A stretch of DNA of 37,485 bases from Solidesulfovibrio sp. (GTDB lineage Bacteria; Desulfobacterota; Desulfovibrionia; Desulfovibrionales; Desulfovibrionaceae). The stretch's first letter is position 1. Every line of letters starts with the position of its first letter. The notes under the pieces are model-generated. The model did not search any database, was not told where the DNA came from, and saw nothing but the letters and a program-made list of their open reading frames with translations. The position numbers and the translations under genes are program-made. Shown piece by piece: positions 7,480-14,934 of the stretch. The stretch covers positions 1 through 37,485 of the forward strand of contig NZ_JARKOZ010000180.1 of the NCBI RefSeq assembly GCF_029978005.1. The letters are read 5' to 3'.

Positions 7480-8391
7480 TCAGGAACGGACGAGGGCGCG
7501 CAGATCGCCTTCGATGGCCTCACGGGCGCGCAGCCCGGCCAGCCACGGCTCGGGCAGGGCCGCAGGCTCGAGGGAAGCGCCGCAGACCATGCCGGCGAGC
7601 ATGCCCCGGGCGGCGCTGTCGCCGCCGGCCATGACGTTTTGGATCAGGCAGGCCCGCAGGTCGTGTTCGTGGCGCGCGATCAGGTGGATCACCCCGGGCA
7701 TGGCCTCGTCGATGCGGCAGGTGCGTCCGAAACGGCCGATGGCCGCCACGGTGTCCTCGCCGGCCGAGTCCAGTCCGGCCGCCAGCCAGCGGTCGACGGG
7801 GGCGCTGCCGTAGCCGGCCTCGGCCGCCTCCTCCAGGGCGCGGCGGGCGGGTTTGCCGGCCAGGGTCCCCCAGGCGGCGCGGGCGAAGAATTCCGCCGCC
7901 TCGATCACCTGGGCGTGGTTGTGGGTCATCTTGGTCTGGGCGCGCGCCGCCGCCACCAGGGCCGGGAGGTCGTGCCACAGCGCGCAGACCAGGGGCGCGA
8001 CGCGGCTGGCCCCGGCCAGGTCGTTGGAATTGGAGCCGGACTGTTCGGGCCCTTCGCCGAAATCGAAGATCCGCAACGTCATGCGGGTTGCGCCGTCGAT
8101 GTAGCCGTCGTAGGAGCGCATGCGCCCGATCCATTTCTCGGCGAAATCCTCGAGGTCGAAGCCGCCCCGCTCGGCCAGGGAACGCAGCAACAGCAGGGTC
8201 TGGTCGCCGTAGTGGGTCTGGTCGCCGGCTTTTTTCCCGGCATGATAGCCGTCGTCCGAGGGTGCGACGTACCCGTCCACCTCGCCGAAACGGCGGCGCA
8301 GGGCGGCGACGTCGTATTCCCAGTGCGGTCCAAGCGCCAAGGCATCGCCTATAAACGACGCCAACACCATGGCATGGGCCTTTGCGGACAT
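7480..8391 (-). CDS. ADP-ribosylglycohydrolase family protein (divergent metal sites)
   Basis: 303 aa ADP-ribosyl-glycohydrolase (DraG/ARH) fold, a family that removes ADP-ribose from proteins or small molecules with two Mg or Mn ions. The N-terminal GDALALG (15-21) is typical. At the first metal motif, usually TDDT, this protein has YGDQT (61-65). At the C-terminal motif, usually GDTDT, it has GGDSAARG (about 256-263). Both second aspartates are therefore missing, so the activity or substrate may differ from DraG. The start at 8391 has GGAGGG directly upstream; an earlier ATG at 8496 would encode unlikely sequence. It is divergent from the DUF364 gene. Confidence 0.8.
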   Translation of the reverse strand: MSAKAHAMVLASFIGDALALGPHWEYDVAALRRRFGEVDGYVAPSDDGYHAGKKAGDQTHYGDQTLLLLRSLAERGGFDLEDFAEKWIGRMRSYDGYIDGATRMTLRIFDFGEGPEQSGSNSNDLAGASRVAPLVCALWHDLPALVAAARAQTKMTHNHAQVIEAAEFFARAAWGTLAGKPARRALEEAAEAGYGSAPVDRWLAAGLDSAGEDTVAAIGRFGRTCRIDEAMPGVIHLIARHEHDLRACLIQNVMAGGDSAARGMLAGMVCGASLEPAALPEPWLAGLRAREAIEGDLRALVRS

Positions 8392-8533
8392 GGTCCCTCC
8401 GGTGGAACAGTCGCAACACCATACCATGCCTGTCGGAAATATCCAAGGGCGCAGAAGGAGCCGTGTCGCAAAAAGAGCATGGATTCGCCGCGACACGCCC
8501 GCCGGGACAGCGGCCGGACCAGGCGTGATCCTT

Positions 8534-8557
8534 TACAATATTCCATGGAAACAATAT
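8534..8557 (+). promoter_or_regulatory. Candidate promoter/operator before the DUF364 gene
   Basis: An A+T-rich patch in otherwise G+C-rich DNA. TACAAT (8534-8539) matches the -10 consensus in 5 of 6 positions. A perfect TTCCATGGAA palindrome lies at 8541-8550, flanked by two ACAATAT copies (8535-8541 and 8551-8557). There is no good -35, so an activator-dependent or repressed promoter is possible. It sits about 65-85 bp before the DUF364 start. Confidence 0.35.
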
Positions 8558-8620
8558 CTTGCCCGCGCCGACGTCGTGCATGCGCCGGTCAGCTCCGCAA
8601 CATCCTACAAAGGAGCCGTC

Positions 8621-9385
8621 ATGCGAAAAACGCTCGCGCAAAATGACATCCTGCGGGCCATCGTGGACGATGTCCGGGCCGTCCCGGACGCGCCCGCGAC
8701 GGACGTCACCGTGGGAACCTGCCTGGCCGCCGTGTCGGGTCGGTTCTGCGGCCTGGCCTCCCTCGTCTCCCACATCGCACCGGGACTGCAGCGACTGAGC
8801 CCCTCCCGGGAAACGCTGCCGGCGAGCGCCGGGGCCCTGGCCGCCAGCCTGGTCGAACCCGGCGTGTCCGGCACCGACGCCGCCAGCCTGGCCATGGCCG
8901 CGGTCAACGCCCTGCTTGCGCCGCCGACGGACGGCACCGACCACCCCGGCCAGGAGATCATGGTCTCCCGGTGCCGGGGCAGGAAGGCGGCCGTGGTCGG
9001 CCATTTTCCCTTCGTCGAGGAACTGCGCCGGGCGTGCGCGACCCTGTGGGTGCTGGAGAAGCGGCCCCAGCCCGGGGACGTGGACGCCTCCAAGGCCCCG
9101 GAGGTGCTGCCCCTGGCGGACGTGGTGGCCGTGACGGGCACGACGCTCGTCAACCACACCCTGGCGGACATCCTCAAATATTGCCGCGAGGACGCCTTCG
9201 TGGTCATGCTCGGCCCGACCACGCCCTTTGCCCCGTCGCTTTTCGCCTGCGGCATCGACGTGCTGGCCGGCTGCGCCGTGCCCGACCCGGAGGCGGCCCT
9301 GGCCGGCATCCGCGCCGGCAAGTGCTTCAAGGGGCTCGACGGCGTGCGCCAGACCGCCTGGGCCCGGCCGGGGCTCGACGTATAA
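8621..9385 (+). CDS. DUF364/DUF4213 putative heavy-metal chelation protein
   Basis: 254 aa cytoplasmic protein with an N-terminal DUF4213-like region and a C-terminal DUF364 Rossmann-like domain. Diagnostic motifs are VVGHFPFVEEL, VLEKRP, LADVVAVTGTTLVNHTL, MLGPTTPF and CGIDVLAG. The family is proposed to bind metals or metal-pterin cofactors and often lies near metal transporters, but no activity is proven. AGGAG is 6 nt before the ATG. It is monocistronic, divergent from the ADP-ribosylglycohydrolase-like gene and convergent with nhaA. Confidence 0.85.
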   Translation: MRKTLAQNDILRAIVDDVRAVPDAPATDVTVGTCLAAVSGRFCGLASLVSHIAPGLQRLSPSRETLPASAGALAASLVEPGVSGTDAASLAMAAVNALLAPPTDGTDHPGQEIMVSRCRGRKAAVVGHFPFVEELRRACATLWVLEKRPQPGDVDASKAPEVLPLADVVAVTGTTLVNHTLADILKYCREDAFVVMLGPTTPFAPSLFACGIDVLAGCAVPDPEAALAGIRAGKCFKGLDGVRQTAWARPGLDV

Positions 9386-9411
9386 CAAGCGTGGGAAAAT
9401 GCCTCCGGCGG

Positions 9412-9437
9412 CCAGGAGGGGCCGGGGCCCCTCCTGG
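9412..9437. repeat. 26-nt palindromic element between convergent genes (REP-like or bidirectional terminator)
   Basis: Perfect inverted repeat with 12-bp arms (CCAGGAGGGGCC and complement) and a 2-nt centre, flanked by GCCTCCGGCGG on the left and ACCACCCCGC on the right. It lies between the convergent DUF364 and nhaA genes. Elements of this make-up recur between genes in Desulfovibrio-like genomes (from memory, not checked), so a dispersed repeat acting as a bidirectional transcript end is likely. Confidence 0.5.
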
Positions 9438-9559
9438 ACCACCCCGCAAGGGGGGACGAAACGAGGCTGACCATTCGAAGCGCCAGGCGCGGGCAGCGCG
9501 GGCGACGAGGTCCCAGGCGCGGGCCGGACATGCCCGGGCAACCTTACCCGATCGACGGG

Positions 9560-10915
9560 CTAGGAGACGCGGCCCGGCGTCTCGCCGCCTCCGACCAGGC
9601 GCAGCACGACGTAGCCGATGAGCCCCGCCGCCGTGGACGCGGCCAGAACCGCCAGCTTGGCCGTGGCGACCAGGTGGCCCTGCTCGCCGAACGCCAGCCC
9701 GGCGATGAAGATGGACATGGTGAAGCCGATGCCGGCCAGGCAGGCCACGCCGGCGTAGTGCCGCAGCCGCGCCCCTTCGGGCAGACTCGCCCAGCCGAGC
9801 CGAAACATGGCCAGGCAGACCCCGAAGATGCCCACGAATTTGCCGACCACGAGCCCCAGCACGATGCCCAGGGCCACGGGCTCGCCCAGGATCCCCCCGG
9901 CCTCGCCGCCAAGAGCCACGCCGGCATTGGCCAGGGCGAAGACCGGCATGACGGCGTAGGCCACGAAGGGGTGCAGGGCGTGCTCGATGCGCGACAGCGG
10001 CGCGCCGGCCTTGCGGCAGGCCGTCTCGATCTCCTCCAGGGCGGCGATCTGCGCCTTGTTGGCCAAAAGCGGCCCGCCGTCGCTGTCGGCCCTCTCGAAG
10101 CTGTCGAGCAGCCGGCGGACCCTGACCGCGAAGGCCCCGGCCGGCAGGCGCGTGCGGGCCGGGATGGCCATGGCCGCCACAACGCCAGCGATGGTGGCGT
10201 GCACGCCGGACTTGAGAAAAGCCAGCCACAGCACCGCGCCAAGCAGCAGGTAGACGACCGGATGGCGCACGCCCATGGCGTTGGCCGCCAGCATGCAAAG
10301 CAGCATGCCCGCTCCCAGGAAGAGCGAGAAAAGCGAGATGTCGCCGCTGTAGAAGACGGCGATGACCAGCACCGCGCCGATGTCGTCCACGATGGCCACG
10401 GCGGCCAGGAAGATCTTGAGCCCGGCCGGCACGCGGTCGCCGAGAAGCGACAGAATGCCCAGCGCGAAGGCGATGTCCGTGGCCATGGGCACGCCCCAAC
10501 CCGAGAGGGAGGGCAGGCCGTGATTGACGGCGGCGTAGATGGCCGCCGGCACGACCATGCCGCCCACGGCCGCGGCCACGGGCAGGAGGGCCTGGCCGAG
10601 GGTGTTGAGCTCGCCGACCAGGATCTCGCGCTTGATCTCCAGCCCCACGGTGAAAAAGAAGATGGCCATAAGCCCGTCGTTGATCCAGTGCAAAAGCGTC
10701 TTGGACAAGACCATTTCGCCGAAGCCCACGGTCACCGGCGTGTCCCACAAGGCGGCGTAGGCCGGAGCGTAGGGGGAATTGGCCCAGACGAGGGCGACCA
10801 GGGTGCAGGCGATGAGCACGATGCCGCCCGAGGCCTCCACATGGCTGAACCTGATGAAGGGGGCCAGGGCCTGTTCGATGAAGGGGGCGCGCGAAGCGCC
10901 GCTGGTTTGTTGCAT
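9560..10915 (-). CDS. nhaA: Na+/H+ antiporter NhaA
   Basis: 451 aa inner-membrane antiporter that exports Na+ in exchange for protons for pH and salt homeostasis. The hallmark residues are present: the tandem aspartates D177/D178 in [13 protein letters not shown] (equivalent to E. coli D163/D164) and D147 in [10 protein letters not shown] (equivalent to D133). [19 protein letters not shown] is the classical family signature. About 11-12 hydrophobic segments are seen, plus a long polar loop around residues 260-310 that is common in non-enteric NhaA proteins. It is longer than E. coli NhaA (388 aa) mainly because of that loop. AGGA precedes the ATG. A likely sigma-70 promoter lies about 100 bp upstream. 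Confidence 0.95.
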   Translation of the reverse strand: MQQTSGASRAPFIEQALAPFIRFSHVEASGGIVLIACTLVALVWANSPYAPAYAALWDTPVTVGFGEMVLSKTLLHWINDGLMAIFFFTVGLEIKREILVGELNTLGQALLPVAAAVGGMVVPAAIYAAVNHGLPSLSGWGVPMATDIAFALGILSLLGDRVPAGLKIFLAAVAIVDDIGAVLVIAVFYSGDISLFSLFLGAGMLLCMLAANAMGVRHPVVYLLLGAVLWLAFLKSGVHATIAGVVAAMAIPARTRLPAGAFAVRVRRLLDSFERADSDGGPLLANKAQIAALEEIETACRKAGAPLSRIEHALHPFVAYAVMPVFALANAGVALGGEAGGILGEPVALGIVLGLVVGKFVGIFGVCLAMFRLGWASLPEGARLRHYAGVACLAGIGFTMSIFIAGLAFGEQGHLVATAKLAVLAASTAAGLIGYVVLRLVGGGETPGRVS

Positions 10916-11410
10916 GTCGTTCCTGTATAGTGCGTGCGATGCCGGGGAAGGCTCGAAGTCGCGTTTCTTGCAGCGCCTTCAAGGCGACGGCAGCGTCCGC
11001 TTTTCCCATTGTATATCGCACGCAGTGCCTCATCGCAAGAAAAACCGGTCGCGGCCTCTCCATGGGGCTGCCCAAAATATCGATTTGCAGGCTGTCCCTT
11101 CCCGGCGAGGAGCATGCCGCGACGACGACGCAACAGAAAGCGGCGACCGCTTTTTCTTTCCGATCCGTTTCCAGGCGCTTCCATGACGGCCACGACTCCA
11201 GGCGAGGCGGCCGGCCTCGCTGCCGACCTCGCGTCCGTGTCGGGGAAAACGACGGCTTTCCGCGCCCAGGGCCTTGCGTACCCCCAAAACGTGTCCATTT
11301 TGCTTAACATGGGCGCTTGGCGCCGCGATCCGGGCACGGCCGGCCGGACAACGTCTTTTGGACCGGCCGGAAAACAGCCCCGACGGCGGCAGCGCGCCAG
11401 AGGAGGCCCC
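10916..11410. other. Non-coding divergent region between nhaA and the DUF3096 gene
   Basis: 495 bp without a credible gene; the open frames here show neither start sites nor recognisable protein sequence. It holds the nhaA promoter at 11010-11038 and an inverted repeat of two CCGGCCGG copies (11340-11347 and 11363-11370) ahead of the DUF3096 gene. Stretches around 11280-11315 are A+T-richer and probably contain the plus-strand promoter, which I could not place. Confidence 0.5.
11010..11038 (-). promoter_or_regulatory. Probable sigma-70 promoter of nhaA
   Basis: On the minus strand, TTGCGA (11038-11033), a 17-bp spacer, and TATACA (11015-11010) give a near-consensus housekeeping promoter. Transcription would start near 11003, leaving a leader of roughly 90 nt before the nhaA ATG at 10915. 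Confidence 0.5.
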
Positions 11411-11554
11411 ATGCAGATGGTCGTTTCACTGCAACCGCTCATCGCGCTCATCGCCGGCATCCTGATCCTCATCATGCCGCGCCTGCTCAACCTCATCGTG
11501 GCCATCTACCTGATCGCGGTCGGCATCCTGGGCCTGGTTCACGGCAGGCTCTAG
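11411..11554 (+). CDS. DUF3096 small membrane protein
   Basis: 47 aa, almost entirely hydrophobic, with two likely membrane helices. It matches the DUF3096 pattern LQPLIALIAGILILIMPRLL followed by a second helix AIYLIAVGILGL. Function is unknown; it is a widespread micro-protein in Gram-negative bacteria. AGGAGG lies directly upstream of the ATG, so translation is well supported despite the small size. It is probably transcribed from the 10916-11410 region. The next gene on the same strand starts 183 bp later. Confidence 0.85.
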   Translation: MQMVVSLQPLIALIAGILILIMPRLLNLIVAIYLIAVGILGLVHGRL

Positions 11555-11737
11555 GCCGCGCCCACACGAAGCGACGCCCCAGGGGCGAAGCGTGCACGCG
11601 GCGACATGGCGTCGCCCGCGACGATGCCGCCGCGCCTTCGCGGGCGCGGCTTCAAGCCCTCGTCGGCCGGAGCCCCGGGAGCCTGGCCCGTTGCCCCCGG
11701 CTCCGGCTTGGAGTACATGCCGCCGAGGATTTTCCCG

Positions 11738-12721
11738 ATGCCTTCTCTTCCCATCTCCCCCGACGCGCCGTGGCTCGCGCCCCTGGCCGGCTTTTCCGAC
11801 CTGCCCTTCCGGTTGCTGTGCCGGGAATTCGGGGCGGCCGTGGCCGTGACCGAGATGGTCAGCGCCAAGGGCCTTTTCCACGATTCGCGCAACACCAGGC
11901 GGCTGCTGGCCAGCCATCCCGACGACGCGCCGCTGGTGGTGCAGCTCTTCGGAGCCGATCCCGGCTATCTGGGTCGGGCCGTGCGGGAACTGGCCGAGGC
12001 GGGACATGCGTATTTCGACCTCAACTGCGGCTGTTCCGTGCGCAAGGTGGTCAAGACCGGCTCCGGCGCGGCCCTGCTCGGCGACCCCGAACGCCTCCTC
12101 GACTGTGCTGCAGCCATGGCCGCGGCCGCCGGCCCGGGCCGGGTCGGGGTCAAACTGCGCCTTGGCCCGAAGCCGCCGGAGTTCACGGCCCTTGACCTGG
12201 CCCCGCGCCTGGCCGAGGCGGGCGCGGCCTGGCTCACGCTCCATCCCCGCCACGCCAGCCAGGGTTTTTCCGGCGCGGCCGACGCGGCGAGCCTGGCGGC
12301 CTTCGTCGCCGCCTCACCCTTGCCGGTGCTGGCCAGCGGCGACCTCATGACCGAGACCGACGCCCTGTCGCGCCTGTCGGACACGGGCGCGGCCGGGGTC
12401 ATGTACGCCCGGGGGGCGCTGGCCGACCCGCGCGTCTTCACCCGCCACGCCAACGGTCTGCGCGCCTCGCGCGGCCTGCCGGCCCTTCCCCTGCCGCCCC
12501 TTTGCGACGTCATCCGCCGTCACGCCGCCCTGTGCCGGGAACATGCCGACGACAAGCGGGCCCTGCTTCGCATGCGCACGGCCGTGCCCCGCTACCTGCG
12601 TGAACTGCCGGGCTGCCGCGCCTTGCGGGACAGGCTTTGTCACTGTACATCCTGGAACGAACTCGACGCCATCATCGACGCGGCCGAGGCCCTGGCCGCC
12701 GCACCCGGAGAACACGCATGA
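11738..12721 (+). CDS. tRNA-dihydrouridine synthase family protein
   Basis: 327 aa FMN-dependent TIM-barrel enzyme that reduces uridines in tRNA. Family motifs appear in order: APLAGFSDLPFRLLCREFGA (about 14-33), TEMVSAKGL, VVQLFGADP, DLNCGCSVRKV with the catalytic Cys C99, GSGAALL, VGVKLRLG, LHPRHASQGFSG, and GVMYARGALADPRVF. The usual NMGCPVKKV reads NCGCSVRKV here, so Pro is replaced by Ser and an extra Cys (C97) is present. Several in-frame starts exist upstream. The ATG at 11738 is chosen because GAGGA lies 8 nt before it and the family fold begins immediately. The stop overlaps the ispH start (ATGA), so the two are translationally coupled. Confidence 0.85.
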   Translation: MPSLPISPDAPWLAPLAGFSDLPFRLLCREFGAAVAVTEMVSAKGLFHDSRNTRRLLASHPDDAPLVVQLFGADPGYLGRAVRELAEAGHAYFDLNCGCSVRKVVKTGSGAALLGDPERLLDCAAAMAAAAGPGRVGVKLRLGPKPPEFTALDLAPRLAEAGAAWLTLHPRHASQGFSGAADAASLAAFVAASPLPVLASGDLMTETDALSRLSDTGAAGVMYARGALADPRVFTRHANGLRASRGLPALPLPPLCDVIRRHAALCREHADDKRALLRMRTAVPRYLRELPGCRALRDRLCHCTSWNELDAIIDAAEALAAAPGEHA

Positions 12722-13581
12722 AACTGCTCCGCGCCCAGACCGCCGGCTTCTGCATGGGGGTGGACCTGGCGCTCAAGAAGCTGACCTCCCTCCTCGCCGA
12801 TCCGGGAGAAGCCGCCTCGCCGGGCAGCCCCATCCTCACCTTCGGTCCCATCATCCACAATCCGCAGGTGTTGGAGGAATACGCCGCCCGGGGCGTGCGC
12901 GTGGTCAACGACCCGGTGGACATCCCGCCCGGGGCCACGGTGGTCATCCGGGCCCACGGCATTCCGGAGCACGTGCGCCAGGCCATCAAGGCGCGCCAAG
13001 CGATCATCGTCGACGCCACCTGCCCCAAGGTGAAAAAGGCCCAGACGCTCATCGCCTCCCAGGCCAGGCACGGCAAGGCGCTGCTGCTTTTCGGCGAGGT
13101 GGACCACCCGGAGGTCAAAGGCCTGCTCAGCTACGCCACGGCCGGGGCCTGTGTCTTCGGCTCCATGGACGAATTGGAGGAGCTGGAGCTGACTCCCGGT
13201 CCGGCCTATTTCCTGGCCGCCCAGACCACCCAGGACGAGCAGGAGTTCCTGCGCATCCGCGACCACCTCAAGGCCAGCCTGGACGCCGACCTCACCGTGC
13301 TCTCCACCATCTGCAACGCCACCATGAACCGCCAGCAGGAAGCCATGGATTTGGCCGCCCGGGTGGACTTCATGGTCGTGGTCGGCGGGCGCGAATCGGG
13401 CAACACCAGGCGGCTGGCCCAAGTGGCCCGGGCGGCCGGGACGGACTGCATCCACGTGGAGACCGCCGACGAGTTGACCACGGACATGGTGGCCGGAAAG
13501 CGCACAATCGGCTTGACAGCCGGAGCTTCAACCCCCAAGACGATAATTGACCGCGTGCAGAAGGTGCTGGAATCGTTTTAG
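12718..13581 (+). CDS. ispH: 4-hydroxy-3-methylbut-2-enyl diphosphate reductase
   Basis: 287 aa [4Fe-4S] enzyme of the last step of the MEP isoprenoid pathway, giving IPP and DMAPP. The three cluster cysteines are C12 (GFCMGVD), C102 (DATCPKVKKAQ) and C199 (TICNATMNRQ). Substrate residues H47 (IIHNPQV), H80 (RAHGIP), H130 and E132 (DHPEV) are all present, as is the C-terminal AGASTP loop. Length is slightly below E. coli IspH (316 aa). The ATG overlaps the stop of the Dus gene by 4 bp. CheV starts 28 bp downstream. Confidence 0.95.
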   Translation: MKLLRAQTAGFCMGVDLALKKLTSLLADPGEAASPGSPILTFGPIIHNPQVLEEYAARGVRVVNDPVDIPPGATVVIRAHGIPEHVRQAIKARQAIIVDATCPKVKKAQTLIASQARHGKALLLFGEVDHPEVKGLLSYATAGACVFGSMDELEELELTPGPAYFLAAQTTQDEQEFLRIRDHLKASLDADLTVLSTICNATMNRQQEAMDLAARVDFMVVVGGRESGNTRRLAQVARAAGTDCIHVETADELTTDMVAGKRTIGLTAGASTPKTIIDRVQKVLESF

Positions 13582-13609
13582 CGAAAAGGCGACACCCGGA
13601 GATCCCCCT

Positions 13610-14602
13610 ATGGCCCAGACCAACATCCTCCTTGAAGCCGGCACCAACGAGCTGGAAATCGTCGAGTTCTTCATCGACGAGCCCGCCCCTTCCTCCTTCA
13701 CAAGCGACGCCCCGGAAGCCACCGGCCAGTACCGGGGCTATTACGGCGTCAACGTGGCCAAGGTCCTGGAGATCATCCGCCTGCCCAAGGTCACGGGTAT
13801 GCCCGAGGTGTCCCACCCGAGCGTCCTTGGCGCGTTCAACCTGCGCAACCACATCATTCCCCTGGTGGACCTGTCCGTGTGGCTCGACAAGATCCGCCAG
13901 GATACGGATTCGCCCAAGGTCATCGTCACGGAATTCAACAACGTGACGACCTCGTTCCTGGTGTCCGGCGTCACCCGCATCCACCGCATGAGCTGGGAGG
14001 CGGTGGAGCCGCCCAACCGCTACGTCTCCAAGATGAGCGGCGACTCCATCACCGGCGTGGTCAAGCTCGAGGACCGCATCGTCTTCCTGCTCGACCTGGA
14101 AAAGATCGTGGCCGACCTCAATCCCAACCTCGGCCTGCGCCTGGACATGAGCATCGAATGGAGCTCCTCCAGCCGCTACCGCGCCCTGGTGGCCGACGAC
14201 TCGGTGCTCGTGCGCGAAATGCTCAAGGACCTGCTCCACAAGGCCGGCTTCGACGTCACCGCCGTGCAGAACGGCCGCGAGGCCTACGAGCTGCTCATGC
14301 AGATCAAGTCCAACTCCGAGGCCGAGCACCGCCCGTTGTCCGACTACGTCCACGTCATGGTGGCCGACATCGAGATGCCGGCCATGGACGGGCACAACCT
14401 GACCAAGCGGATCAAGGAGGACCCGGTCCTCAAGACCCTGCCCGTGATCCTCTTCTCGTCGCTTATTACCGACAAGCTGCGCCACAAAGGCGAGGCCGTG
14501 GGCGCCGACGACCAGATTTCCAAGCCCGACGTGTCCCAACTGGCCATGCGGGCCAAGGCGCTCATCGAACAAAAGGGCGGCGGCGCACAGACCGCCGCCT
14601 GA
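13610..14602 (+). CDS. cheV: Chemotaxis coupling protein CheV (CheW-receiver fusion)
   Basis: 330 aa cytoplasmic scaffold linking chemoreceptors to CheA, with a phosphorylatable receiver. Residues 15-170 are a CheW-like domain (YYGVNVAKVLEIIRLPKVTG, NLRNHIIPLVDLSVWL, GVVKLEDRIVFLLDLEKI). Residues 190-322 are a receiver with the acidic pair D196/D197, phosphoacceptor D253 in VADIEMPAMDG, switch Ser in LFSSLIT and Lys K305 in SKPD, so phosphorylation is expected. GGAG precedes the ATG. No other chemotaxis gene is adjacent. It follows ispH by 28 bp and may share its message. Confidence 0.92.
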   Translation: MAQTNILLEAGTNELEIVEFFIDEPAPSSFTSDAPEATGQYRGYYGVNVAKVLEIIRLPKVTGMPEVSHPSVLGAFNLRNHIIPLVDLSVWLDKIRQDTDSPKVIVTEFNNVTTSFLVSGVTRIHRMSWEAVEPPNRYVSKMSGDSITGVVKLEDRIVFLLDLEKIVADLNPNLGLRLDMSIEWSSSSRYRALVADDSVLVREMLKDLLHKAGFDVTAVQNGREAYELLMQIKSNSEAEHRPLSDYVHVMVADIEMPAMDGHNLTKRIKEDPVLKTLPVILFSSLITDKLRHKGEAVGADDQISKPDVSQLAMRAKALIEQKGGGAQTAA

Positions 14603-14934
14603 TCCCCCGACCGGGAGGCCTTCCGGCTTCGCGCCGCGACGTCCGCACAAGCGTCGCGGCGCGCCCCGGCGACCGCTTCCCTTGCCGCGACACCCCCGCG
14701 CGACCTGCGCTTCGCTCCCTTGACCTCCCCCCGTTCCCGTTCCGTCCGCGCCCCTGGCGCGACTTTTCGCCGCCCGGCCTTCCTGGGGCATTGCCGGCGC
14801 GATATGTCTTTCCACACTGTAACCGATCGTCTTTCCCCTCCGACACTTGCTTGCGGGTCCGCGTCCGGCCGTTCTGGCGCAAAGGCCCGTTGCCGCGCCT
14901 CTCCCGCGCGTCCACCCCAGGCAAGGCGTTTCGG
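14603..14934. other. Non-coding stretch between cheV and the ROK-like gene
   Basis: 332 bp of mostly C-rich sequence. A GGCGGCGG/CCGCCGCC inverted repeat overlaps the end of cheV (14577-14601) but no T-run follows. I see no RNA gene, no convincing promoter and no protein-coding frame. The ROK-like gene may begin somewhat upstream of the start I chose, which would shorten this gap. Confidence 0.4.

Noticed and set aside
7520-9541. 673-codon minus-strand frame across the DUF364 gene
   Set aside because: It covers two well-supported genes in the wrong frame and its product is repetitive Gly/Arg/Pro sequence without domain signals.
10916-11009. A riboswitch in the nhaA leader
   Set aside because: A leader of about 90 nt follows the promoter, but I could not recognise a conserved riboswitch core; a covariance-model search would be needed.
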